Assembly (NCBI GenBank): GCA_028274465.1
Contig: CM051455.1
Location: 73,518,489 to 73,582,488 of the forward strand
Length of the DNA stretch: 64,000 nt
Source: Plantago ovata
Taxonomy: Eukaryota > Streptophyta > Magnoliopsida > Lamiales > Plantaginaceae
Direction of reading: 5' to 3'
This document shows, piece by piece, positions 11,258 through 22,277 of this stretch (the stretch's first letter is position 1; every line of letters begins with the position of its first letter). The notes beneath the pieces were generated by a model. It saw nothing but the letters and a program-made list of their open reading frames with translations, was not told where the DNA came from and did no database searches. The position numbers and the translations under genes were made by a program.

Positions 11258-13285
11258 CTATCTCTTCTTTTTGCGGGTACTAGTCTTCCCCTTCATTGAT
11301 CTCCTTTCCATGCCACGAACCTGTGAATAAGAAAGAATATAGGCTGCAAGACCACAATAGTGAGTAATAATATCTGGCGGCTCTGGTGGATCAGGTATGG
11401 CTTGCAATACGTGTTGTTTTCCATCCACCTCGATGGTGCAAGTTCTTTGGTAGATGTCCATTACGGAGCGTAGTTTGGTCAAGAATGTTTGTCCTAAGAG
11501 TATGACATCCCCCGTCCCAGGTGCAGATGCCGGCACAACTACGAAATTGGTGTATATTGATGCTTCACCAATCTTGACCAACACATTTTTCACAACGCCT
11601 TCGGGTCTCATGAATGATCCATCCGCCAGTCGCACAATATCCCTTTCCTCGGATAGTTTTCCAAGGTTACTCTTTTCAAACACATTCAAAGGAATTATGT
11701 TTGAGTAGGATCCCGTGTCTAGTGTGGCACGGACATCTTCAAGCTCACCAATCCCTACCTTAACATCGAAACTTTTAGGGAGTGGTTCGGGATCCTCTTG
11801 CTCCTCATCACTTGTGTCAGAACCAAGGTCCTCCTCTTCTTCCTCAGCCTGTAGAAGTTCTTCCTTCATGCAACACTCGCACCTAACGACCTTCTCAGTG
11901 TTGCGTTGTTCCTTACTTGCTCTTCGGTCGATCAACTCTTGCATCTTTTGATGGGCAAGCCTAGTGCTCTCTTCCAACTTATCAAGCCTTGCCCTAGTTT
12001 TCTCGGAATCCTCCTCATACCGTTTGAGAAAACTTTGTGTGTGATCAACCATCTTCTGCAAGTTCTCCATCAGTAGAGTCGTCTTCGACTTCGGTGGCTC
12101 TTTCGGAGCGGGGTTTTCGCAGTGATCATTACCATAGTTCAGCCTGCTACGGTCTTGGTTAGGTCCATAAGTTTGGTTAGCCGGTGCATATCCTTGATTG
12201 TTGCGGTATCCTCTTCTCCAGAATCCACCTCGAGGATTCCTACCGTCTTGTCCGTAGCTAACTTTTTGAGTACCAAACTCCGTAGCAAAGGCTTCTTCTT
12301 CGCCTCCTCGAGCCCAGTTGCCATCTTCGTATGCCAACTCCGATCTACACATATGAGCTCCATGCCCATAGTTCTTGCATATTCGTCATACTTCGTTCGA
12401 AACAGTTGTTCCGGTGGCGCTCTTGAGGACTTGCTTCAATTCGTTGGTAAAGCACTCGAATTGATCCCCATTCTCCCTGTACATAGGGGCTTCTTGAGTC
12501 GGTGGAGCTTCTGGTCCACGTCTCCTAACCATTGCTCTTGGGTCCTTGAACTGCGAACCCTTAGCAAGCCTTTCGAAAACTACCCAGACGGCTTCCGCAA
12601 TTTCCTCCCAAATATTGCCTCGGCATTGGAAATCCACCACTTATTGGTTCTCGAAGGTTAGTCCATTGTAGAAGTGTTGGACTAGGTCGGATAGTTCAAA
12701 ACCATGGTGAGGTCACTTGTTCGTGAGATCTTGGAACCTCTCGAACGCGGTGTAGATGGTCTCATCATAGTCTTGCTTGAATCCAGTGATTTGCGCCTTA
12801 AGCGTGGTAGTCAGAGTGTGTGGGAAGTATTTCTCCATGAAAGCTGAAAAAACCTTTTCCCAAGTGTCCAGCGAGCCGGCAGGTAGAGAACTCAGCCATG
12901 ACTTGGCTCTGTCGCCAAGTCCCATTGCAAAAACCTTCATTCTCAACTCATCCGTTGTTATGTCAGCTCCGGGTCGTGGGAGTTGGTTGACGAAATCATC
13001 GATATCGTTCAAATACCCCATCACATCTTCCCTTGATAAGCCATAGAACCTCGGAAGTTGTTGGAATGCGTGGTTCTTGATTGCCAGATCTCGGGTTGCG
13101 GGCGAAAGAACAATCGCCGGTCCCCTCATACGATCCTTGGTGGGTTGTACCCATGCCTTCAGTGGTCTAGCTTCTGCCATTCCGTCGATTTCCTTGAAAA
13201 GGAGTCGCCTTCTTTGGTGGTAGACTCTATCGATCTCAGCAATTGAATCAGCAAGCGGTATTCCTGCAGAACGTGTATGCGGCAT
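11258..13285 (-). pseudogene. gag-pro: Athila-like gag-protease of element A
   Basis: One frame from ATG (13285, MPHTRSAG) to the stop at 11258. Three nonsense codons break it: TGA near 12713 in the NKCPHHG box, TAA near 12643, and TGA near 12386 in the zinc knuckle. The gag core has FAMGLGDRAKSWLSSLPAGS and YDETIYTAFERF. A Gly/Arg/Asn-rich linker and an acidic segment follow. The protease shows LDTGSYSNIIP (about 11710) and VILLGQTFL. The protein stops right after the protease with a basic RKKKR tail. Compared with C it lacks about 14 codons before KVVRC. This gag and protease differ strongly from those of D and E despite related LTRs. Confidence 0.92.
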
Positions 13286-13428
13286 ACACAATCTGTGACA
13301 GACTAGGTAAAGTAATTAGAAACAAATAGGAAAACAGAGAGAGAAATTAAAAAGGAAAACTGAAACTAAAAGAAATAGAAATTTAAAGCTGTAAATAAAA
13401 ACAAATTAAATAGAAAAAAGGAGTATAG

Positions 13429-13446
13429 TCCCCGGCAGCGGCGCCA
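13429..13446 (-). promoter_or_regulatory. primer binding site, tRNA-Asp type (element A)
   Basis: The minus-strand sequence TGGCGCCGCTGCCGGGGA lies 3 nt inside the right LTR and matches tRNA-Asp with one mismatch. The leader 13286-13428 shows nothing else. Confidence 0.9.
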
Positions 13447-13449
13447 ATT

Positions 13450-14721
13450 TGATGAACGTTGTCAGGGTTCAATAAAATAATATTTGTAATTTAGCCAAAG
13501 GCAATCCACAACTACAACGAAAACTGTAGTGTAGCAGCAGAATGACTCGAGTGTCGTTCTCTCAGGACTATAACTAGTTTTATCTATTTAATAAGAAAAT
13601 ATAAAACAGCAGATAAAAAGCGATAGGGGGTTTTCAAGCAGATAATGGAGGTTGGTGATAGTATGGTCCTTCTTAACATAATGGGTCGATAATCATGCAT
13701 AAATTCCTCGGTCTTGCATAGAGATCTTTGAATGAATCTAGGGTCCTGTTGTAAGTATTGTGCACTACGAAGATAGTATGGGTCTGACCTGTCAACAACT
13801 AACGTCCTATTGTGTTCCGTAATCATTCAACACTACGAAGATAATTAAGTCTGATTGGCCGACAAGTGTCCTAGTGTGCATAATGATCAATACAACATAC
13901 GAGAATTTTGGTGTTCAACTCATCAACGAAATAAAGCAATGACACGTTGTATAATGCGCGATATAGCCATTAGCATGATTATCTTCCCTCGCTAAGAATT
14001 CACATACTACCACCAACGATAAATTTAGCTACTCATAATGTGCATGCAATCAATAGCAATCATAGAAGAAAACATATTAAAAGAATATATAAAATAAGTA
14101 GATAAAAGTTGTAAGATACAAAGTTACCGAAGGTTGTCAATCTCCGGATGATTGTGATCCTACGCGCTCCAATCTGCTATGAAAAAGTATCCCCTAAGCT
14201 ACGGAACTCCCAGGACAGGCCCCGGGAAGTTCCTACCTAAAACTATAGAGAGAGGTGAGAAAGAAGGCTTGGAAAGATATGAATTTCGGAGAGAAAACTC
14301 GCAACTATATATAGGCCCGAAAATACTCTGGGGCGGTTCGGCCGAGCCATGGGGCGGTTCGCCCCCCAGTTTTTCGCGGAATTTCCGCGTTTTTCGACGC
14401 GGATTTGGATTTCTTCACCTTTTCGGACTCGGTTTCAGACTTCTAATGGCCTTCTAACCTCCATATTCGGCCCCTAGACTCCAAATCCTATCCGGAAACC
14501 TTCAGATACTACAAATAGGCTTCTGGAACACCAATTCCTTGTAAACTTCAATATAATTGCCCGTAAATCTCCGAATTTCAACCAAAACCTGTAAAATAAA
14601 ATCTAAAGGGAAACGTGACACTATTCTAATAAAATGTACTAAAATATAGCTAAATTAACATAGAGGATAGCTAAATTAGGTGAAAAAGACTCGAATGAAA
14701 GTGTAAAATACACATTCATCA
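13450..14721 (-). repeat. right (5') LTR of element A
   Basis: 1,272 bp from TGATGAACG to ACATTCATCA. The minus-strand TATA box is at about 14304-14315. The GC palindrome array upstream of it has two units (14330-14340 and 14351-14365), one more than the left LTR. The high similarity between the two LTRs indicates a recent insertion. Confidence 0.95.
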
Positions 14722-17257
14722 AGTAGGTTTCCGGAAAAGCCTAGTTTAGAATTGAAACCACTTCCTGCGCACCTCAAATATGTGTACTTAGGAGAAAATC
14801 AGAAGAAGCCTGTAATTGTCTCCTCACATCTCTCCAACGATGAAGAAAGTAGGCTGATTGAAGTATTGAAAGAGAATGAGAAGGGAGAGTTGGTACCGGT
14901 TAGGAAGACCACTGGATGGCGGATGTGCATTGACTACAGAAGATTAATGCCGCCACTAAGAAAGACCACTTCCCTTTACCATTTATAGATGACATGCTAA
15001 ACCGCCTTGCGGGGCAGAATTTTATTGTTTTCTTGATGGATTATCAGGTTTCTACCAGATTCCGATTGCACCGGAGGATCAGGAGAAGACTACATTCACT
15101 TGCCCATTCGGAACATTTGCCTATAGGAGGATGCCATTTGGACTATGCAACGCTCCCACCACTTTTCAAAGGTGCATGCTTTCTGTTTTCTCTGACATGG
15201 TAACTAAATTTGTTGAAGTTTTCATGGATGATTTTTCCCTTTTTGGTGATTCGTTTGATGAATGCTTGCAAAGATTAGATCTTGTTTCGAAAAGGTGCAT
15301 TGAATGCAATTTGACCTTAAGCTGGGAGAAGAGTCATTACATGGTTAGAGAAGGCATTGTTCTAGGACATGTAGTTTCTGAAAGAGGTATTGAGGTAGAC
15401 AAGGCTAAGATCGAAATCATTGAAAAACTTCCCCCACCTACTTGTGTGAAAGAATTGCAATCTTTTCTTCGCCGTGTAGGATTCCATAGGAGGTTTATTA
15501 AAGATTTTTCGAAAATTGCTAAACCTTTAAGTAGCTTGCTTGCAAAAGATGTGGTTTTCTATTTCTCTAATGAATGATTAGTTGCTTTTAATACCCTTAA
15601 GGAAAAGCTTGTTTCTGCTCCCATTGTTGTGCCGCCTGATTGGAATCTTCCTTTTGAGATTATGTGTGATGCTTCGAATTTTTCTATGGGTGCTGTTTTA
15701 TGCCAGAAAGTTGATAAGCAGTATCGTGTGATTTATTATGTTAGTAAGACTCTAGACTCTGCGCAAGTTATCTATACAACTACTGAAAAGGAATTTTTAG
15801 CTGTTGTCTTTGCTTTACAAAAGTTTAGGTCTTATTTAATTGGCCATCCTGTGAATGTCCATACTGATCATGCTGTTTTGAGACATTTGATAGCTAAGCA
15901 AGATTCTAAGCCTAGATTAATCCGTTGGGTCCTTTTGCTGCAAGACTTTGATTTGACCATAGTGGATAGAGCTGGTAGGGAGAATTTAGTAGCAGATCAT
16001 TTATCTAGAATACCTAATATCCCTGTTGATTCGATACCCATCAATGAGGACCTCCCTGATGAGCACTTAATGAAGCCTAATGAAGAGCCATGATATGCAG
16101 ATATTGTAAACTATTTGGCTATGAATGTTTTCCCCACTAACTTTTCAGCCTCAGACAAGAGAGCTCTTGCCAAGCGTTGGAGGACTTACATATGGGATGA
16201 TCCGTATCTATTCAAAGAAGGAGCTGATGGGATTCTAAGGAGATGCGTGCCACAAGAAGAGCAACAAAGTGTGCTGAGTCATTGCCATGAGCTTAATTGT
16301 GGGGGACACTATAGTGGGTTGAAAACAGCTTGCAAGGTACTGCAAGCAGGATTTTTCTGGCCAACAATATACCGAGATGCTCGAAGTTTTGTGAAGAATT
16401 GTGACCCATGTCAACGAGGTGGTAGTATTGGCAAGAAAGATGAAATGCCCTTTCAAGGGAATCTAGTGGTAGAACCTTTCGATGTATGGGGCATTGATTT
16501 CATGGGACCATTTCCATCAAGTGGAGGCTATGTATACATTCTTATTGCGCTGGATTATGTGACTAAATGGGTGGAGGCAATTCCTACAAAAACAAATGAC
16601 GGCGCGGTTGTTATGAAGTTCTTGAAGGAGGTAATATTCTCTAGATTTGGGTGCCCTAGGACAATCATCAGTGATGGAGGGTCACACTTCGTGAATAGAA
16701 CCTTTGCCTCCCTTCTTAAGAGATACAGTGTCCACCATAGTGTCAGGACTAGCTACAAGACGGTGATCAGGACTACTCCATACAGACTTGTGTATGGGAA
16801 AACATGTCATCTTCCCGTAGAACTGGAACACAAGGCATATTGGGCTATAAAGGCACTCAATCTTGATATGGGAAAAGCTGGCGAGGAACGATTGTTGCAA
16901 CTAGATGAGCTTGATGAATTACGACTAGGTGCTTATGAAAATGCCAAGATCTACAAGGACCGTACTAAGAAGTATCATGATCGTGGTATAGTACGTAAGG
17001 AATTGATTCCTCGACAAATAGCTTTGGTATTTAATTCTCGCCTTCGACTATTTCCGGGAAAGCTCCGTACTCGTTGGGATGGACCGTACGAAATTATCGA
17101 AGTTGCTCCCCATGGAGCTGTAAAACTCTTTGATTCAAAGACGGGCAATACCTTCAAGGTGAATGGCCAGCGAGTGAAGCCATACTTCGAGATATCTAGT
17201 GATCAAAGGGAGGTTGATCACCTTGAGCTTACCCTTACCGCTTCCACTAAAGGTTAG
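14722..17257 (+). pseudogene. pol: Athila pol of element B: RT, RNase H, integrase
   Basis: This resumes after element A. The RT N-terminus lacks 86 codons (258 bp) relative to D; the deletion ends lie in GAGAAT repeats at about 14878. A 1-nt loss at about 14948 and further shifts follow. From 15131 a single frame runs to the stop at 17257, with in-frame TGA at 15575 and 16091. It contains FMDD (about 15217-15231), RNase H (15629-16060) and the integrase HHCC finger (about 16280-16410). Core D1 is WGIDFMGP and D2 is ISDGGSHF. The integrase has a 138-bp in-frame deletion at about 16744 that removes the region with the catalytic Glu, so it would be inactive even without the stops. Confidence 0.92.
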
Positions 17258-18196
17258 TGTGTTTTGTTTTGTTTTCTCACGAGTTTGATTGAGTATTATA
17301 GGTCACTTATACAAGTATTAGCTCTCACCTTGAATTCACTTTCGACGTACGGGACGAGCGACGACGTTCAGGTTTGGGGAGGGGGTTATCGCTAATCATC
17401 TCTATACTTATCTTGCTTATGATAAACTCGTGAAATGTTTTGCATTTGCATTTGCACGTTTACTGCTTTCTTAGTTTTTTAGGTTGCATTCACTACATTC
17501 ATCCTAGGATAGTCTTGCATGTTTTATATGGAGTTTATTGCCTAATTTTTTGAACTTTTTTATTCGGAAAATCAACTAACTATGCCATTAATCATATGCT
17601 TCATCTCTATGAATTTGTTTGAGGTTTTTCTCGCTTGGCTTGTCACATTTATGTATTGCACTTAGTTAAGCTTGGTAGTCTCGACATCACTTAGTGGTGT
17701 TTTCTCTACTGCGGTTCACGAAGGCCTTTATAATAGGATGATGCATGTTAGGGTCTTATGGTTGTTTTCCCGAGTAATTATGTACCTAAGTGGCAACAAG
17801 TCTTCACCATGCTTTGAGATTGCTAAATGCCTAGGAAGGAGGTAGTGTGAGGTTGTGTGATCCTTTGTTTGCAACCTATTCTTTCGAATAGGTTTGGGGA
17901 GGGGGTTACACTATCATTAGACTTGTTTTTCGTTTTTCAATTGTGTGTTGTGAGTTTATTTTTCCTTTCCCGTAAATTTTGTACTCCAACCTATTCTTTC
18001 GAATAGGTTTGGGGAAGTCGTTTGTGAGTCATTTTGTTTCTTTTTCGTTATGCTACTGCTGGCTAAAAAAGAAAAATTCGAAAAAAAAAAAAAGAAAAAT
18101 TCGAGAAAAAAGAAAAAAACTGGAAAAGAAAAAAAAGAAAAAAACGAAAAAAAAGAAAAGACCCCAAAAAAACGAAAAAAAAGAAAAGACCCCAAA
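17258..18196 (+). other. 3' UTR of element B
   Basis: Near-identical to H 2157-3080. It has a PPT-like run at about 17373, hairpins at 17873-17894 and 17988-18009, and the A/G tract at about 18065-18196. The tract is joined directly to LTR sequence, so the rest of the UTR, the PPT and most of the LTR are deleted. Not coding. Confidence 0.8.
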
Positions 18197-18449
18197 GATT
18201 ATTAACCCGTTATGCTTTGAATGACCATACTATCACCAATCTCCATTATCTGTTAAGAAAAACCTTTGCTAAGTCGTCTGCTGTTTTATATTCTTATGTT
18301 AGATTAGATAAAGCTAGTTATAGTCCTTAGAGATCGACACTCGCGGTTATTCTACTGCTACACTACGGTTTTCGTTGTAGTTGTGAATTGCCTTTGGCTA
18401 AATACAAATTTATTTGATTAGTTGGAACCCGACACTTCCACGTTCATCA
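18197..18449 (+). repeat. remnant of the 3' LTR of element B
   Basis: The last 253 bp of an Athila LTR, from GATTATTAACCCG to CGTTCATCA. The next base (18450) begins a - strand UTR at TCTAGAACAG, with no PBS, so this is the true 3' edge of the H/B unit. Confidence 0.85.
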
Positions 18450-19852
18450 TCTAGAACAGATGACACTCAAATAATCAAAAGACAAAAAATTACAACTCGA
18501 TTACGAACATTACAAGAATTGAAAAAATGAGACAAACACTTTGCTAAACCTGGTTTTTGGCTTCTTTTTTTTTTACCCTTCCTTGCTTTTTTGGGGTCTT
18601 TTCTTTTTCTTTCTTTTTTTTCTTTCCAGATTTTTTTCTTTTTTTTCTTTCCAGATTTTTTTCTTTTTTTCCTGGAATTTTTTTTCGACTTTTTTTTTTT
18701 TAGCCAGCAGTAGCATAACAAAAAAGAAATTACAACGACACACAAACGACCTCCCCAAACCTATTCGAAAGAATAGGTTGGAGTACAAACTTACGAAAAA
18801 AGAAAAAATAAACTCACAACACACACACTAAAAATCGAAAAACAAGTCATATGATAGCGTAACCCCCTCCCCAAACCTATTCGAAAGAATAGGTTGCAAA
18901 CAAAGGATCACACAATCTCACACTACCTCCTTCCTAGGCATTTAGCAATCTCAAAGTAAGGTGAAGACTTGTTGACTCTTAGGTACATAATTACTCGGAA
19001 AAACAACCATAAGATCGTAACATGCGTCATCCTATTATAAAGGCCTTCGTGAACCGCAGTAGAGAAAACACCACTAAGTGATGTCGAGACTACCAAGCTT
19101 AACTAAGTGCAAACATAAATGTGACAAGCCAAGCGAGAAAAACCTCAAACAAATTCATAGAGATGAAACGCATGGTCAAAGGTCATAATTAGTTAATCTA
19201 CCCAATAAAAAAGTTCAAAAAATTTGGCAATAAACTCCACACAAAAACATGCAAAACTATACTAAGATGAATGTAGTGTATGCAACTAAATACTAAGAAA
19301 GCGGTAAACGTGCAAATGCAAATGCAAACAAAGGGTTTCACGAGTTTATCATAAGCAAAACAAGTATAGAGATAGGCAGCGATACCCCCCCCCAAACCTG
19401 AACGTCGTCGCTCGTCCCGAACGTTGAAAGTGGATTTAAGGTGAGAGCTAACTTGTACCTATAACCTATATGACTCAAGAAAACTCGTGATAAACCAAAA
19501 CGGGCGATAAAAGAGGTAAAAAGATCAATAATTTAGCATAATCGGAGAAAAATGGGGTTGCGAACGAAAATACCCCCGGGTTTCTGGACACCCGGGGCGA
19601 ACCGTCCCAGGTGGGGGGCGATTCGCCTGGGGCGTCCAGAATGTCCCAGGCGGCATGGTTTTGCCAGGCGACTCGCCCCACATGGGGGGGCGGTTCGCCC
19701 GGCATCTCCAGACTCCTGGAGACGCCTTTTTCCTCCCAAAACGCAAAATTATCATCTTAAAACCTATTTTATCACCAAAACATGAAAAATAAATATGCAT
19801 GCAATGCAAGAAAGTGATAAAACTAAACTATATGCAACCATTACAACTAATG
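18450..19852 (-). other. 3' UTR of element G2
   Basis: It contains the purine tract (about 18560-18710), hairpins 18758-18779 and 18874-18895, and a PPT-like C run at about 19384. A cluster of GC palindromes of the type GGGGCGAACCG/CGATTCGCC lies at about 19580-19720. E has a similar palindrome cluster just after its integrase stop. No coding content. Confidence 0.75.
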
Positions 19853-20707
19853 TTATCCATTATCAAATGGAAACGAATCTTGTGCATTCGTTCCATTACT
19901 CCTCGCATCTTGGGAACCATCCTTGGCTCCTCTCCGTATCTGCTCAAGCAAGTCCATGATTCCCTGAAAACCAAAATTAACAAAACCAACAAAAACAAAA
20001 TCTACGAAATAACTAAGGGAATCAGATGGAAAATAAAAAGAGAAAAGAGGATCAAAACTCCTTTGGAACTCATAGGTGGGTGCTTGGACCAGAACGTAGG
20101 AGTCAAGATCAAGAGTATCTGCCGCAATTGACTCAGAGACACCAAAATCTGCAGAGATTGGCTCCTCGACCTCAACACAACTCACGCCATCACCTTCTGA
20201 CTCAAGTGAAGCAATGGATTCAGTTATCACCTCCTCCATGACTTCCTCTTGACCAACAACCTCGACACTCGCAAGTAAGGACGTGGAATCCAAGATAAGC
20301 ACTGAGGACACTTCATCGATGGATTCTTCTCCACATTCCTCTTCATCGGCAATGTCGATTTCTGGTGGCTGACTACTGAAGCGAGACGTCCATGACCTTG
20401 ACCCGGGAGGTGAGTCCCTATCCCAATGTTCCAGAAACTTGCTGGTTACTTCACCCCAAGTGCGCAACGATTTTTCCGGTGGGATTCTGAGCCATCCTCG
20501 AGCGTACCCTTTCAATGCTCCCATAAATCCTCTCATACAAAGTTGCTCATGCGATAAAATAACCCCCTCCTCATTCTTACGAGGTATCCTCAACACACCT
20601 TCCTCGTACGTGTCTAAGAACCCTCTTGGATCATCACCCGTTGGAAACGTGGAGAGAATGGAATAGTACGAAGGATCAAAGTCATAATTCCTGCAATCAT
20701 CATCCAA
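19853..20707 (-). CDS. gag: short gag-like protein of G2
   Basis: About 284 open codons. There is no ATG at the start of the open frame; the first is about 57 codons in, so the start codon is lost or frame-shifted. The N-terminal part resembles the D/E gag: DPRGFLDTYEEGV, ARGWLRIPPEKSLRTWGEV and KFLEHW. The middle is acidic (Glu/Asp/Ser) and the C-terminus is aromatic-rich (FSFYFPSDSLSYF). No zinc knuckle or protease is seen. As a structural protein it could at most package RNA, and enzymes would have to come from other elements. Confidence 0.6.
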   Translation of the reverse strand: MDDDCRNYDFDPSYYSILSTFPTGDDPRGFLDTYEEGVLRIPRKNEEGVILSHEQLCMRGFMGALKGYARGWLRIPPEKSLRTWGEVTSKFLEHWDRDSPPGSRSWTSRFSSQPPEIDIADEEECGEESIDEVSSVLILDSTSLLASVEVVGQEEVMEEVITESIASLESEGDGVSCVEVEEPISADFGVSESIAADTLDLDSYVLVQAPTYEFQRSFDPLFSFYFPSDSLSYFVDFVFVGFVNFGFQGIMDLLEQIRRGAKDGSQDARSNGTNAQDSFPFDNG

Positions 20708-21053
20708 TGAGGTATCACATACCGGGGCAACGGAAGTTGACTCATCCTTTCATATGACTAGTTTCTGCACATGAGGAAACAAGAAACCAAGGAGCAGAAT
20801 CCACAAAAGAAAAACAAAAACTTGCAAAGAAAAACACAAAGAGTGCAAACAAACACAATGTAACCAAGAACTTCGAGAGCACAAGCACGCAAGGTAACCA
20901 AGATCAGATTAGATGAATTTACTGAAAAAGATAGAGGGAAAGAAATAGGGTAAGAGAGTGAAATTTTCTGAGAGCAAACCCCAAGAGCCTGTACTTCTGT
21001 AGGGAATTGAATGCTGAAAATATAAATAAGCTAAACAGAAAAAAGGAGTATAG

Positions 21054-21071
21054 TCCCCGGCAACGGGGCCA
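21054..21071 (-). promoter_or_regulatory. primer binding site, tRNA-Asp type (G2)
   Basis: The minus-strand TGGCCCCGTTGCCGGGGA matches tRNA-Asp with one mismatch. The leader between it and the gag frame (20708-21053) shows no other feature. Confidence 0.85.
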
Positions 21072-21074
21072 ATT

Positions 21075-22277
21075 TGATGAACCGGAATTTGTCAGATTCA
21101 AATTAATCAAATAAATTCGTTTTTAAGCCAAAGGTAATTCACAACTACAACGAAAATCGTAGTGCAGCAGTAAAATAACCTCGAGTGTCGATCTCTATGG
21201 ACTATAACTAGCTTTATCTAATCTAACTTAAACTATAAAATCAACAGGCGACTTAGCACAGGTTTTTCTTATCAAGATAATGGAAGTTAGTGATAGTATG
21301 ACCATTCAAAGCATAGCAGGTTAATGATCATGCATGAAGTACCCGATCGTTTTGCATAGAGATCTTTGATCATGAATTGTCCAATGTGTTCCGTTTTATT
21401 CAACACTACGAAAATAGAGGGCTTAGATAGATCAAAGAAATAAAGCAATAACTCAAAGTCTGATTCGCATTACCGCCATCATGCACAATTAAGAACCCTC
21501 TCTAAGAAATCACATACTATCACCAACGATAGATTTAGCTACTCATAGATGTCATGCAATCAACATAAATCATAGCAAGATAGAATGAAAACATGTTGAA
21601 AGATATATAAATATAAATATAAAAAATATGAGATACAATGTTGCCGAAGGTTGTCAATATCTGAAGAATCGCGATCTCACAAGCTCCAAATCGATAAGAA
21701 AAATTGTCTCCTATGCTAAGAATTCCCAGAACAGGCTCTGGAGAATCCTTACCAAAAACTAATGAGAAAGGTATGAAAAAAGGTCTGAGAAAGTATGAAA
21801 AAACATAGAGAAATAGCAACTATATATAGGAGTTCGGCACGCGTGGGGCGAGTCGCCCCACACACCGGGCGAATCGCCTGGTGTGGGGCGAATCGCCCCA
21901 CATCCCGGGCGAATCGCCCGGGAGCTTCAGTCGGCGAGAGACGCGTTTTTTACGCATTTTTGGATTTTTTTTTCCTTTTCGGACTCGAATTTTGCCTTCT
22001 AGTGACCTTTTAGCCTTCAGACTCGACCCCTAGACTTCAAATCCCATCCGGAATCTTGTAGATACTCCAAAACTGTCCTCGGAACACCGATTCTTTGTTC
22101 TCTTCAATATAATTGCCCGGAAAACCACGTTTTTCACCTAAAACCTGTAAAATGCAAACTAAAGGGAAACGTGACACTATTCTAATAAAATGCACTATAA
22201 TATAGCTAAATTAACATAGAGGATAGCTAAATTGGTGAAAAAAGACTCGAATGAAAGTGTAAAATACACGTTCATCA
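21075..22277 (-). repeat. LTR shared by G2 (5' LTR) and G1 (3' LTR)
   Basis: 1,203 bp from TGATGAACCGG to ACGTTCATCA. A four-unit GC palindrome array (about 21838-21925) adjoins the TATATATAGG box. A PBS lies on one side and a PPT/3' UTR on the other, so it served two bodies. Confidence 0.85.

Larger units (their letters stand above)
6609..14721 (-). mobile_element. non-autonomous Athila-type element A (gag-pro, no pol)
   Basis: This is a complete 8,113-bp insertion. LTRs lie at 6609-7860 and 13450-14721, with TSD AGTAG at 6604-6608 and 14722-14726. On the minus strand the order is PBS, gag-pro (13285-11258), a 2-kb extra module (11257-9217), a shared Athila-type 3' UTR (9216-7861) and PPT (GGTTTGGGGAGTT). 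No reverse transcriptase, RNase H or integrase is present. Element C has the same architecture and about the same length (about 8.15 kb without K), so this is a propagated family rather than a chance deletion. Confidence 0.93.
3486..18449 (+). mobile_element. Athila-type element B, interrupted by element A
   Basis: The order is truncated 5' LTR, PBS, gag-pro (4412-6608), element A (6609-14721), RT/RNase H/integrase (14722-17257), 3' UTR (17258-18196) and a 253-bp remnant of the 3' LTR (18197-18449). Removing A and one AGTAG copy rejoins the pol frame. B's 3' LTR is joined to the purine tract of its own UTR with PPT and promoter missing, much as in the shared LTR at 3486. At 18450 the + strand element meets a - strand Athila-type UTR mid-sequence. 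This fits insertion of the H/B array into G2, with the other half to the left of the window. Confidence 0.85.
18450..22277 (-). mobile_element. Athila-type element G2 with a gag-like ORF only
   Basis: On the minus strand the order is LTR (22277-21075), PBS, gag-like ORF (20707-19853) and 3' UTR (19852-18450). The UTR is cut in the middle of the TCTAGAACAG block where the H/B array begins. No protease or pol is present between gag and UTR. The rest of the UTR and the 3' LTR should lie left of the window if H/B is an insertion. Confidence 0.8.

Noticed and set aside
21838..21925. CRISPR-like array (regular GC-rich repeats)
   Set aside because: Palindromic units of unequal spacing in a plant LTR promoter; no spacers and no cas genes.
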